Assembly: GCF_900460345.1 (NCBI RefSeq)
Contig: NZ_UHHW01000002.1
Span: 1,054,001 to 1,118,000, forward strand
Length of the DNA: 64,000 nt
Direction: 5' to 3'
From: Trueperella pyogenes
GTDB lineage: Bacteria > Actinomycetota > Actinomycetes > Actinomycetales > Actinomycetaceae
The position numbers and the translations under genes were made by a program. Positions 19,252 to 28,143 of the stretch are shown piece after piece; within the stretch, counting starts at the first letter, position 1, and each line of letters begins with the position of its first letter. The notes beneath the pieces were generated by a model. The model was not told where the DNA came from and did not search any database. It worked only from the letters and a program-made list of their open reading frames with translations.

Positions 19252-20810
19252 AGTCCCACCTCGTCGAATGCGACATCGAGGAAGTCCGGCTCTGGCTGTA
19301 GAATCTGCGGCGAGCCCAAGTCACTCAGCACGACGAAACGCAACCTACTGCCGCGAACCTTCTTGTCGGAGGCCATGATTCCCAGCAACTGCCCGCGGCT
19401 AACGCCAGAATACGATATCGGCAGGCCCAGTTTAGTCAGGATCTCCCGATGCTGAGCAGCAATGCCCGCGGGCGCCACTCCTGCTGCCTCGGCCAGCGCG
19501 GCAGCAAAGACACAGCCGATTGCCACCGCTTCACCATGGCGAACCGTGTAACTCGACGCCGACTCAATCGCGTGGGCGAGCGTATGGCCATAGTTGAGAA
19601 ACTCGCGCCGGCCAGATTCACGCAAATCCGCGGCGACGACGTCGGCCTTGACCTGGACACTGCGCGCGATGAGCTCGAAGCGAGCCGCCGCGAGATCCGT
19701 GGCGTTCTCGGCCTCCATGATGAGCCGGAGAATTTCGGTGTCGGCGATCATGCCACACTTGGCCACCTCACCCATCCCCGCCCGAATCTCTGCTTCGTCC
19801 AAAGTGCCAAGCGCATCAAGATCGCAAAAGACGCCATAGGGCGGATGAAAAGAGCCAACGAGGTTCTTTCCATGCCCTGTGTTAATACCCGTTTTTCCGC
19901 CGATCGCCGCATCTACCATCGCAAGGAGCGTTGTCGGGACGTGAATAACATCGACGCCGCGCAGCCACGTCGCCGCAAGAAAGCCACCCAGATCAGTGGT
20001 GGCACCGCCGCCCACCGCAATGACCACGCCATCTCTGCCGATGTGCGCCGCGCCTGCTGCACGCCAACCGTCGAGGAGAACCTCGGACGTCTTACACTGC
20101 TCGCCGGGCGGCACGATGAAACGCGCAACAGGAATATCCGAGATCTTAAGCTCAGTGATGATCGGCTGTGCATAACGCTCTACATCCGGGCTGTAGACGA
20201 CGAGCGCGCTCGCCTTCGTCGCCGCCAGTTTCACTATCTGGGAGACAAGGGCAGATCCGATCACGACGTCGTAGCTGGCGCCTACCGAAATTCGCCTATA
20301 GGGAGCCTTCAAATGATCCACCACCTCTTCAACGACGCGTGCGACCGGGCGCGCATCAGAAAGTACTACATAGCTGGCAACGCGATGATAGAGAGTCGAG
20401 CGTTGGCGGCGCAGGCGCATAATCTCCTGACGCGGATTGGCGCGAAGCAGGGGGCGCACGGTTCGCGAACGACTCACCCGTCTTGTCAATTCCTCATCGG
20501 TGGCCTCAATGAGGATAACGTGCTGGTTTGCCAATAGTTTACGGGTGCGCGGATGAAGAACTGCTCCGCCACCGAGCGCCAACACGCCGTCGAACTCTTC
20601 GATGGCCCATTCGATTGCATCAGCTTCCAGCTCGCGGAAGACTCCTTCACCGTCGGCAGCAAAAATTGTGGAGACACTGCGCCCCTCCCGGGCGGCGACG
20701 AGCTCGTCCGAATCACGGAAGTCAACCCCGAGGGCACAAGCTACGCGCCGTCCAACCGTAGATTTTCCAGCGCCTGGCATTCCGATAAAGATCGCGCGCG
20801 GCCCCTTCAC
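19248..20810 (-). CDS. aroKB: Fused shikimate kinase / 3-dehydroquinate synthase
   Basis: One protein for two steps of the shikimate pathway. Residues 1-165: AroK with Walker A GMPGAGKST (10-18), DSDELV, FRELE and LALGGGAVL. From about 175: AroB with NAD and metal-binding features IAVGGGATTDLGGFLAATW, TTLLAMVDAAIGGKTGIN and NYGHTLAHAIES. I start it at the GTG at 20810, which overlaps the aroC stop as GTGA; a start at 20840 would only add ten unconserved residues. Such AroK-AroB fusions are known in actinobacteria. Both halves look active. Confidence 0.94.
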   Translation of the reverse strand: MKGPRAIFIGMPGAGKSTVGRRVACALGVDFRDSDELVAAREGRSVSTIFAADGEGVFRELEADAIEWAIEEFDGVLALGGGAVLHPRTRKLLANQHVILIEATDEELTRRVSRSRTVRPLLRANPRQEIMRLRRQRSTLYHRVASYVVLSDARPVARVVEEVVDHLKAPYRRISVGASYDVVIGSALVSQIVKLAATKASALVVYSPDVERYAQPIITELKISDIPVARFIVPPGEQCKTSEVLLDGWRAAGAAHIGRDGVVIAVGGGATTDLGGFLAATWLRGVDVIHVPTTLLAMVDAAIGGKTGINTGHGKNLVGSFHPPYGVFCDLDALGTLDEAEIRAGMGEVAKCGMIADTEILRLIMEAENATDLAAARFELIARSVQVKADVVAADLRESGRREFLNYGHTLAHAIESASSYTVRHGEAVAIGCVFAAALAEAAGVAPAGIAAQHREILTKLGLPISYSGVSRGQLLGIMASDKKVRGSRLRFVVLSDLGSPQILQPEPDFLDVAFDEVGL

Positions 20811-22018
20811 CTGCGAACCTCGGGGATCGTCTGCCACCATGTGCGCAGGTTACGGGTAATCTCAGATAACGAATCCCCGCCAAACTTTTCCACCAGGGCC
20901 TCGCTGAGCACCAACGCCATCATAGCTTCGGCGATGACCGCTCCCGGCACAACCGCAGTTGTGTCCGAACGTTGATGCAACGCGGTGGCGGGCTCGCCCG
21001 TCGTCGTATCAATCGTGCGCAGTGCGTGCGGCACGGTGGAAATAGGCTTATAAGCCACACGTGCCACAATCGGCTGCCCGTTCGACATACCACCTTCGAT
21101 GCCACCTGCACGGTTGGTGAGTCTTGTGACTCTGCCGGCCTCGCGAATGATCTCGTCGTGAGCGACCGATCCACGCCTGCGTGCCGTCTGAAAACCGTCA
21201 CCAATTTCTACTGCCTTGACCGCCGGTATGGACATTAGTGCCCCAGCCAGCCGGGCATCGAGGCGATCCTGACCACGCACGTGAGTGCCCAGGCCTTGCG
21301 GCACTCCCCAAGCGACCACTTCAACGACGCCGCCGAGCGTGTCACCGTCCGCCTTCGCCGAATCGATCTCGCCTCTGAACGCTGCGGCTAGTTCGCCATT
21401 GAGCTGGCGAACATCGCAATCGTCGAGGTGCGTAGCGTCGCCGGGCTTGGGCAGGTCAAGATCGACGCCGCACACAGCTCCCACTTCCACCACGTGTGCC
21501 AAGATTTCAACGCCTGCCACCTGGCGAAGCAGTTGTTTCGCTAACTCTCCAAGAGCCACACGCGCGGCGGTCTCTCGGGCAGAAGCGCGTTCCAGAATCG
21601 GCCGGGCTGAATCAAAGCCGTACTTGTTCATACCAACTAGATCAGCATGCCCTGGGCGAGGCCTCGTGAGTGGTTTATTTCTAGACATTTCACGTTCGTC
21701 GCCTGTGCCTGCGTCGATGAGCAACGCTTCGGGACTCACGGGATCGGCACTCATCACGGTCTGCCACTTTGGCCACTCGGAATTGCGGATCTCCAGTGCT
21801 ATCGGCGATCCCAAAGTGTATCCGTGGCGGATGCCCGAAAGAATCGTCAACTCGTCCTGCTCAAACTTCTGCCTGCTTCCGCGCCCGTATCCCAGCCGTC
21901 GTCGCCACAGCGCATGACGAATATCTGCACCGGTAATCCGCACACCGGCCGGCATCCCCTCAAATAGGGCAACCAACGCTGGCCCGTGTGATTCACCTGC
22001 TGTATTCCACCGAATCAT
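20807..22018 (-). CDS. aroC: Chorismate synthase
   Basis: Last step of the shikimate pathway: FMN-dependent loss of phosphate from EPSP to give chorismate. Residues GESHGPALVALFEGMPAG at the N-terminus, SGIRHGYTLGSPIAL, KPLTRPRPGHADLVGMNKYG and GGIEGGMSNGQPI are family signatures. I start at the ATG at 22018 (MIRWNTAGES), not at 22045, since homologs begin here. It needs reduced FMN, which links it to the riboflavin import seen at 1-3 kb. Confidence 0.96.
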   Translation of the reverse strand: MIRWNTAGESHGPALVALFEGMPAGVRITGADIRHALWRRRLGYGRGSRQKFEQDELTILSGIRHGYTLGSPIALEIRNSEWPKWQTVMSADPVSPEALLIDAGTGDEREMSRNKPLTRPRPGHADLVGMNKYGFDSARPILERASARETAARVALGELAKQLLRQVAGVEILAHVVEVGAVCGVDLDLPKPGDATHLDDCDVRQLNGELAAAFRGEIDSAKADGDTLGGVVEVVAWGVPQGLGTHVRGQDRLDARLAGALMSIPAVKAVEIGDGFQTARRRGSVAHDEIIREAGRVTRLTNRAGGIEGGMSNGQPIVARVAYKPISTVPHALRTIDTTTGEPATALHQRSDTTAVVPGAVIAEAMMALVLSEALVEKFGGDSLSEITRNLRTWWQTIPEVRR

Positions 22019-22060
22019 GCCCCTATTGTGCCACCTTAGAAACAATCCTGCCTGTCTCGC

Positions 22061-22633
22061 TTAGGCCATGAACACGAAGACCAGGCCAGAACCCGCAACG
22101 AGCCAAGGCCCTAATGCATGGCGAGTGTGTAGCGTGATACGACACGTGAACGCTCGCCAAACCACGTAGACCGTATGCAGAGCAAAGCTCACGATAACCA
22201 CAGCGAGTGCACCCCACGAATGCCAAACTTCGTTCCACAGGGAAAGCACCACGATAAGACGGGCGTCCCCGCGCCCCATGAGCCGCCCTCTGGATAACCA
22301 AGACACTGCCCACATTGGCACAGCTACTAAGAGAGCCGGCAGCACGCGCCAGATAGTCGCGTCCATCCACAGGAGGGCGATTAAAGCCACGACGCCGGCC
22401 AGATGCGTCCAATTCTTCAGAAGCACGTGACGGCGGGCGTCGATCCAGGCATTAATCGCCAGTGGCGGATAGAAGAGCGCGCCAAGTGCCGTCTTGATCC
22501 ACAGTGCACCGGCGACGCCTTGCCCTATGGTGACCTGATAGCCCAGCACAGCGCCGGCCGTCAGCAGCGCCGTCGTAGCAGCGAGGAGGGCAGCGCGGCG
22601 GTTCGTCATGGTCTCGTACAGAAGCGGATGCAT
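22061..22633 (-). CDS. Prepilin-peptidase-like membrane protein (A24 family)
   Basis: Polytopic membrane protein of 190 residues with about six membrane segments. Two aspartates stand where type IV prepilin peptidases have their catalytic pair: Asp65 in NAWIDARRH and Asp123 in MGRGDARL; the C-terminal HALGPWLVAGSG matches the F-G-P-x-L-x-x-G motif. It lacks the N-terminal methyltransferase domain, as in short TadV/FppA-type enzymes. No pilin genes are nearby; in related actinobacteria a similar gene sits in the aro cluster. Substrate unknown. Confidence 0.78.
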   Translation of the reverse strand: MHPLLYETMTNRRAALLAATTALLTAGAVLGYQVTIGQGVAGALWIKTALGALFYPPLAINAWIDARRHVLLKNWTHLAGVVALIALLWMDATIWRVLPALLVAVPMWAVSWLSRGRLMGRGDARLIVVLSLWNEVWHSWGALAVVIVSFALHTVYVVWRAFTCRITLHTRHALGPWLVAGSGLVFVFMA

Positions 22634-22683
22634 ACCTAGAAGGTAGTACGTTTGTCATGCCACCCCGGAAGTTTTCCACAGGC

Positions 22684-23364
22684 CTAGAGCACCGCCAAAA
22701 TTCTGTCCAACTCAATATTCTTACCCGTGAGCACCCGGATCTGATCCTGGCGTTGCCGAGCAGTGATCTCTCTGGCGCTAACCAGTGGTCCAGTAAAGCC
22801 CTCCCATATCCCCGCCGGGTCGACAACAGCTTGCGGCGAAAGTCCTGGCAGCTCATCGGTGGTCTGGACCAGCAGGTCGATATCGATATCGTTTAGCCCC
22901 GAAAGACGTTTCGCTTCCACATCAACTCCCATCCGGTGTGCTGCGCGCAACGCCAGACCCGGCGTCGCAGAGGCGATGATGATGCGCTGGAAGCGATGTT
23001 GCACAAGGGCCGCTATGGCACAGGCTGCCGCTGCCCCCGCGCCGACGACGACCCCGGTCAACCCTCTCTGACCACAGTGTTTACCCAATCGCGCATCCAT
23101 GGATCGACCCAATGCACCCGGTAACGCGGCAAAGCCGACCACCATGCGCGCAGACCCCATAGGCTGGAAAGCAATAGTGTCCACAGCTCCGACCCGCGAG
23201 GCCATACCGTCAAGGGCATCGCACGAGTGGCGCAGCGTAGCATCCGCGTCAATATCAAATGCCATCCCGTGCCCTGGGGCGTCAAAATGTGCCTCGGAGA
23301 AAACCTGTGTATCAATGCCGAGGCGGTCAAAAGGAAGACGATCCAGCCCTACGAGGCCGATCAC
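22684..23364 (-). CDS. Shikimate-dehydrogenase-like protein lacking the catalytic N-terminal domain
   Basis: It lies where aroE is expected (mltG-aroE-aroC) and keeps the tail of the substrate domain (SRVGAVDTIAF, residues 56-66, cf. GAVNT) and a Rossmann part with GAGAAAACAIAAL. It is only 226 residues (usual 270-290). The SLSPxxHN shikimate-binding motif, the catalytic Lys and the NTD aspartate are absent; instead of GYNTD the sequence reads GFAAL. The frame is open and overlaps mltG by four bases. It is probably not an active shikimate dehydrogenase: either in-frame decay or a new role. Confidence 0.7.
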   Translation of the reverse strand: MIGLVGLDRLPFDRLGIDTQVFSEAHFDAPGHGMAFDIDADATLRHSCDALDGMASRVGAVDTIAFQPMGSARMVVGFAALPGALGRSMDARLGKHCGQRGLTGVVVGAGAAAACAIAALVQHRFQRIIIASATPGLALRAAHRMGVDVEAKRLSGLNDIDIDLLVQTTDELPGLSPQAVVDPAGIWEGFTGPLVSAREITARQRQDQIRVLTGKNIELDRILAVL

Positions 23365-24521
23365 TTATTGTTCTCCCCCGTCGACGTCGGATGCGGATTT
23401 TCCGCAACCCACTTGCGAAGCTGTTCCACATTCGCGTTGTGGTCGGTCAAGTTGTTTGCGAACTTCGTTTCGCCGGTCTTCAGATTGACTGTGACGAAGT
23501 ACAGCCAATCCCCTGCTGGCGGATTAACAGTAGCTGTAATCACCTTGATGCTCGGGTTGGAAATCGGCGTCGGCGGCAGACCCGGCTTGAGGTAGGTATT
23601 ATAGGGATTATCCGCTGCCAGATCCTCCCGTGTAGGCACACCACCGGACTTGCCCACACCATACAGAACAGTGGAATCCATCTGCAGGCGGCCATTGACC
23701 TGGCCTTGGTCAGCGAGACGATTCTCGATAACGCGCGCGACCTGGCCGTAGTAGTCCGGCCAATTCACCTCACGTTCGACAATTGAGGCGAGAATGATCG
23801 TGCGTTGCCATTTTTCACGCGGTATGCCCGCGTTTTGCAGCTCGCCTATGCGCTGCTTAACCATCGCCGCGACAGCTTCCTTCGCCGTCGTGTTCGGCGC
23901 AAAGGTGTAAGTCACCGGAGAGAGCCATCCCTCGGCATTGCCACCAGCTTCGGCAGGAAGACTGATTGCTTCGGCGTCGGCAAAGGCGGTCTCCACCTCA
24001 GCGGCGTCGTACCCGAGAACGTTAACTAACCGGTCGGAGACCTGCTTGACGGTGAAGCCCTCGGGGATCGTCACGGTAATCTCGGCACGGCTGTTCCGGT
24101 CCAGCAGGCTCGCCACGGCCGACACGGCCGACATCTTCTGCTTAAGCCGGTAGGATCCGGCCTGGATAGACGCTGCCCGCTTATCGGCGCTGAAAGCGTC
24201 GACGAAAGCCCTCTCAGAGGCCACGACGCCGTTTGCGACAAGAATCGAGGCAATGTCTCGACCGGTTGACCCCTCGGGAATCGTCACAATAACTTCGCCC
24301 GTGCCCTCGCCGGTGTAATCCTCCGCCGTGGACGTACCAATAGAAAGCAAGGTCTTCACGTGCGGCAGTGCGACGACGACCGACATCACCAGCAGTGCCA
24401 CCGCCACGAACGTCACTATCGCCGTGCGCAGGCTACGCTTGCGCCGACGTGACTTGCGCGCCGCCGTGCTTGGCGTGTGCCGCTGTGTCGATTGCGGAAG
24501 ATCGTTAAATAGCTCTGACAC
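23361..24521 (-). CDS. mltG: Endolytic murein transglycosylase MltG (YceG-like)
   Basis: Cuts nascent peptidoglycan strands and sets their length. Short basic cytoplasmic N-terminus, one membrane segment (about residues 35-57, VTFVAVALLVMSVVVAL), LysM-like and catalytic domains outside the membrane, with the catalytic Glu in ASIVEREVNWPDYYG and NRLADQGQVNGRLQMDSTVLYG after it. I start at GTG 24521, one base after the ruvX stop, because GGAGGG stands seven bases before it; an ATG at 24563 would overlap ruvX by 41 bases. Confidence 0.93.
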   Translation of the reverse strand: MSELFNDLPQSTQRHTPSTAARKSRRRKRSLRTAIVTFVAVALLVMSVVVALPHVKTLLSIGTSTAEDYTGEGTGEVIVTIPEGSTGRDIASILVANGVVASERAFVDAFSADKRAASIQAGSYRLKQKMSAVSAVASLLDRNSRAEITVTIPEGFTVKQVSDRLVNVLGYDAAEVETAFADAEAISLPAEAGGNAEGWLSPVTYTFAPNTTAKEAVAAMVKQRIGELQNAGIPREKWQRTIILASIVEREVNWPDYYGQVARVIENRLADQGQVNGRLQMDSTVLYGVGKSGGVPTREDLAADNPYNTYLKPGLPPTPISNPSIKVITATVNPPAGDWLYFVTVNLKTGETKFANNLTDHNANVEQLRKWVAENPHPTSTGENNK

Positions 24522-24522
24522 G

Positions 24523-24981
24523 TTATCCCTCCGTGGTCTCCACCAAGGCCGGTAGTCGACCACTTACTCGTTCTTGTTCCAGCGCGCTTTCCAAGATGAT
24601 CACCGCTGCCGCCTGATCAACTACCGCGCGGTGCGATATCTCTTTGCGCCCGGCGTCGTGAAGCTGGCGATGTGCCTGAACTGTCGTTAGACGCTCATCA
24701 ATCATTCTAACGGGTACTGGGCAAATCCGGCGGGAAAGTCGGCGTGCCCACTTCTTGGCGATGAAAGCAGATTTGCCTTGCGTTCCGTCCATGTTGAGGG
24801 GCAGGCCGACGATCACTTCGAGCGCGTCGGCCTCTCGAACCATTTTAGCCACTGCATCGATGTCGCCTTTACCTGCGCGAAGAGTGGCTACGGGCGTCGC
24901 AAGAATGCCTGACGAATCACTTCGAGCGACGCCGATGCGCGCGTCACCGACGTCAACTCCGAAGCGGACTCCTTTCCTCAT
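24523..24981 (-). CDS. ruvX: RuvX/YqgF Holliday-junction resolvase-like protein
   Basis: RNase H-fold protein of 152 residues with GVDVGDARIGVARSD (metal-binding Asp residues), VGLPLNMDGTQG and the closing VDQAAAVIILESAL. The family is linked to 16S/pre-rRNA 5' end processing and to junction cleavage. It begins directly after the alaS stop and is followed one base later by mltG, the standard actinobacterial alaS-ruvX-mltG order. Confidence 0.94.
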   Translation of the reverse strand: MRKGVRFGVDVGDARIGVARSDSSGILATPVATLRAGKGDIDAVAKMVREADALEVIVGLPLNMDGTQGKSAFIAKKWARRLSRRICPVPVRMIDERLTTVQAHRQLHDAGRKEISHRAVVDQAAAVIILESALEQERVSGRLPALVETTEG

Positions 24982-27651
24982 CTACGAGCCAATCTGGCCG
25001 ATCACAGCTGCAAGGGCGGCCTGAATCTGCGACGGATCTTGGCCACCGCCCTGAGCCATGTCGTCCTTGCCACCGCCGCCGCCGCCGAGGATCTTAGCCG
25101 CGGTCGAGACGAGCTTACCGGCCTTGACGCCGCGCTCGCGCGCAGCCTCATTGGTAGCGATCACGATGGATGGGCGTCCCTTAGACACGGACGTCAAAGC
25201 GACAACTGCTGGGGCCGAGCCGAGACGCTCCCGCAACTGGGTGGCGAGCTGGCGGGTCTGGTTAGGATCGGCGTCGGAGCCAAAGTCGTGGGTCACAACG
25301 GCGATGCCGTGCACGTCACGACGCTGATCAAGCAAGCTCGACAAGCTCGCGGTGAGCTTCTCAGTACGCAGCGCCTCAAGATCCTTTTCCGCCTTGCGCA
25401 GTTTCGCCATCAGAGCCTCGATGTGCTCGGGCAGTTCCTCCGCGCGAACGTGAGTTATCGTGCTGAGCTGAGAGACCAACGCACGCTCCTTGGCTCCTTC
25501 CGCATATGCTCCGCGGCCCACGAGGGCTTCCACGCGGCGCACACCAGAGCCGATCGAGGACTCGCCGACGATCGAGACAAGACCGATCTCGCCGGTGTCG
25601 GCGACGTGCGTGCCAGCGCATAGCTCACGCGACCAGTCCCCTCCGATAGAAACGACGCGCACGTCCTTGCCATACTTTTCCCCGAAGAGGGCAGTTGCGC
25701 CGAGCGCCTTTGCCTCATCGAGGGACATAATCTGATCAGTGACTGCCAGATTCTCTTGCAGTTTGCGGTTCACCTCGGCCTCGATCGCGCTGAGATCGGA
25801 GGCAGAGACCTGCGCACTGTGCCGGAAGTCGAATCTCATACGCGAAGGTGCATTCTCGGAACCCGCCTGTGTCGCCTCACGTCCGAGCACCTCGCGCAGC
25901 ACCTCATGAATCATGTGAGTTGACGTATGGGCGCGGGCGATCTGCTCGCGCCGATCCACGTCGATCTGGGAGAAGATGGCGTCGTCAATCGCCACAGAGC
26001 CTTCAGTCAAGCTCACGCGGTGGACAAAGAGCCCCTTGATCGGCATTTGCACGTCGTTGACCTCGAGCAAGCCACCACCGGCGACGGAAATTGTGCCGTG
26101 ATCGGCGAGCTGCCCGCCTTGTTCAGCCCAGAAGGGGGTCTGATCGAGGACGACGTCGATCTCGGCAGGCGCTTCAGCAAAGGGCACCGGGACGCCATCC
26201 TTGAGGATAGCGACCACCTTGCCGTCGGCCGAGTAATCGGTGTACCCCAGGAAGTGCGTCCCACCGCCGGAAGCCTCTTCAATCTTGTGGTAAACAGAGG
26301 CGTCCACATGGCCGGTCTTCTTCGCCAGCGCGTCGGCGCGTGCGCGATCCTTCTGCTCTTGCATGAGAGCACGGAAACCTTCTTCGTTAACTTCGACACC
26401 GGCCTCATGGGCCATCTCGAGCGTCAAGTCGATCGGGAATCCATAGGTATCGTGCAGGGTGAAGGCAGTTTCACCGGGAAGAACCGTGGACTCAGCCCTG
26501 GACTTTTCCACCGCCGCGTTGAAGATCTGGGTCCCCGATTCGAGCGTGCGGCGGAAGGCATCTTCCTCGCCGTAGGCGATCTGGCAGATGCGTTCAAAAT
26601 TAGTCTCCAGCTCCGGGTAGGACTCCTTCATCACATTCATAGAGGCCGGAAGGAGCGTGGGAAGCGCCTTCTCCTTGTATCCGAGCAGACGCACCGAACG
26701 CACAGCGCGACGGATGAGACGACGAAGCACGTACCCGCGGCCGTCGTTGCCGGGGCGGACGCCGTCGCCGATCAGCATGAGGGCGGACCGCACGTGGTCG
26801 GCGACGATGCGCATGCGCACGTCGTCTTCCTCGTTATCGCCATACTTCTTGCCTGTCAGTTCCTCGGTGGCGGCGATGACCGGGTAGACCTCATCGATCT
26901 CGTACATGTTCTTCTTACCCTGGAGAAGGTAGGCAATGCGCTCGAGACCTGCGCCGGTATCGATGGCGGTTTGGTCGAGCTTGCCAAGCAGCGGGAAGTC
27001 CTTACCTTCGCCTTCGCCACGCATAAATTCGTCAAAGACGATGTTCCACACCTCAAGGTAGCGGTCTCCGCCCGGATCGACAGTCCCCCCTTCGGCCTCA
27101 GGGCCGAAGTCTGGGCCACGGTCGTAGTGGATCTCCGCACAGCCTCCGGCTGGGCCGGGCTGGCCGGTTGACCAGAAGATCTCTTCGCGCTTGAGCCTGA
27201 CGACATGCTTGGGATCAAGGCCTACCACGTCGACCAGGTGATCGTAGGAGACCTTGTCCTCCTCCCAGATCGTCACCCAGAAACGATCCTTCTCCAGGCC
27301 GTAACCGCCGTCCTCAATCGGCGCGGTCAGCAACCCAAAAGCGAGGTCAATTGCGCCTTCCTTGAAGTAATCACCGAACGAGAAATTGCCACACATTTGG
27401 AAGAAAGTACCGTGGCGCGTGGTGCGGCCCACGTTGTCGATGTCGTTGGTGCGAATACACTTCTGGACCGATGCTGCGCGCGGGAAAGGTGCTTCTTCCG
27501 TTCCGACGATGTAGGGAATGAATGGAACCATCCCCGCGATCGTGAAAAGAATAGAGGGATCCGGGGATACCAGCGGAACCGAGTCCACGATTTCGTGATC
27601 ATGCTTGCGGAAATATTCGAGCCAGCGGCGACGAATCTCAGAAGTACGCAT
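24982..27651 (-). CDS. alaS: Alanyl-tRNA synthetase
   Basis: Charges tRNA-Ala. The 889-residue protein has the class II catalytic core (FTIAGMVPFIPYI, TRHGTFFQMCGNFSFGDYFK, GAGLERIAYL), the editing domain with HTSTHMIHEVLR and SRELCAGTHVADTGEIG (His and Cys zinc ligands), and a C-terminal C-Ala domain with a glycine-rich ILGGGGGGKDD. Length is normal. Shine-Dalgarno AAGGGAG precedes the ATG. Confidence 0.97.
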   Translation of the reverse strand: MRTSEIRRRWLEYFRKHDHEIVDSVPLVSPDPSILFTIAGMVPFIPYIVGTEEAPFPRAASVQKCIRTNDIDNVGRTTRHGTFFQMCGNFSFGDYFKEGAIDLAFGLLTAPIEDGGYGLEKDRFWVTIWEEDKVSYDHLVDVVGLDPKHVVRLKREEIFWSTGQPGPAGGCAEIHYDRGPDFGPEAEGGTVDPGGDRYLEVWNIVFDEFMRGEGEGKDFPLLGKLDQTAIDTGAGLERIAYLLQGKKNMYEIDEVYPVIAATEELTGKKYGDNEEDDVRMRIVADHVRSALMLIGDGVRPGNDGRGYVLRRLIRRAVRSVRLLGYKEKALPTLLPASMNVMKESYPELETNFERICQIAYGEEDAFRRTLESGTQIFNAAVEKSRAESTVLPGETAFTLHDTYGFPIDLTLEMAHEAGVEVNEEGFRALMQEQKDRARADALAKKTGHVDASVYHKIEEASGGGTHFLGYTDYSADGKVVAILKDGVPVPFAEAPAEIDVVLDQTPFWAEQGGQLADHGTISVAGGGLLEVNDVQMPIKGLFVHRVSLTEGSVAIDDAIFSQIDVDRREQIARAHTSTHMIHEVLREVLGREATQAGSENAPSRMRFDFRHSAQVSASDLSAIEAEVNRKLQENLAVTDQIMSLDEAKALGATALFGEKYGKDVRVVSIGGDWSRELCAGTHVADTGEIGLVSIVGESSIGSGVRRVEALVGRGAYAEGAKERALVSQLSTITHVRAEELPEHIEALMAKLRKAEKDLEALRTEKLTASLSSLLDQRRDVHGIAVVTHDFGSDADPNQTRQLATQLRERLGSAPAVVALTSVSKGRPSIVIATNEAARERGVKAGKLVSTAAKILGGGGGGKDDMAQGGGQDPSQIQAALAAVIGQIGS

Positions 27652-27716
27652 TGAACTCCCTTAATCTAGAGGCGCATTAGCACCCCATTTTAGGTGTGGT
27701 TGAGGTATTTAATAAA

Positions 27717-28076
27717 CTAATTCTTTTTGGAGCTGAAGGTTTCACGAACCTTCTCAGCACCCCTTCGGGCAGCGAGGAAGGGAGCACCGACCGTCGAGGT
27801 TACGAGGGTGGTCATCGCAGAGATGTCCTCGCTAGCTCGCGCAGCCGCCTCGGTGATCGCATCCAGCTTCTTGACCTGTAGATTCGCCTCAGCAACCGTT
27901 TGTGCCGCTTCGTCGATAGCGGGAAGAGTATGCTCCGTGAGCTCACGCAAGGATTCAGTGAGCCGGTCGAGGACATCGGAGACCTTCCGCAGCGGCTTAA
28001 TCGAGAAATACACAAGCACGAGAAATCCGAGCGCCGCTAGTAGCGCTGCGATCTGCCCAAGAGAAATGTCTGCCAT
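27717..28076 (-). CDS. DUF948-like small membrane protein
   Basis: 119 residues: an N-terminal membrane segment (ISLGQIAALLAALGFLVLVY, residues 4-23), then a long amphipathic helix rich in Leu, Ala and Glu that should form a coiled coil (VSDVLDRLTESLRELTEH ... VKKLDAITEAA), and a basic tail ending SKKN. This is the plan of DUF948 proteins found between rpsD and alaS in many actinobacteria. Function is unknown. The start ATG at 28076 fits the membrane segment. Confidence 0.8.
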   Translation of the reverse strand: MADISLGQIAALLAALGFLVLVYFSIKPLRKVSDVLDRLTESLRELTEHTLPAIDEAAQTVAEANLQVKKLDAITEAAARASEDISAMTTLVTSTVGAPFLAARRGAEKVRETFSSKKN

Positions 28077-28098
28077 GGAGATAGCCTATCGGGATATG

Positions 28099-28131
28099 AC
28101 AACGCGCCACGGGGTTTCCGCGGCGCGTTGT
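28099..28131 (-). terminator. Hairpin after rpsD
   Basis: ACAACGCGCC pairs with GGCGCGTTGT (10 bp), with an inner CGG/CCG extension, 12 bases after the rpsD stop on the minus strand. The following bases are CATATCC, so the U-tract is poor. It probably ends or attenuates the rpsD transcript before the DUF948-like gene. Confidence 0.65.
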
Positions 28132-28143
28132 ACCAAGTCTGAG

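Noticed and set aside
19449..20537. Plus-strand open frame of 362 codons
   Set aside because: Antisense to the conserved aroK-aroB fusion; Arg/His-rich product without domains.
25927..27171. Plus-strand open frame of 414 codons
   Set aside because: It lies fully antisense to alaS, an intact conserved gene, and its product has no recognisable domains. High GC makes such mirror frames long.
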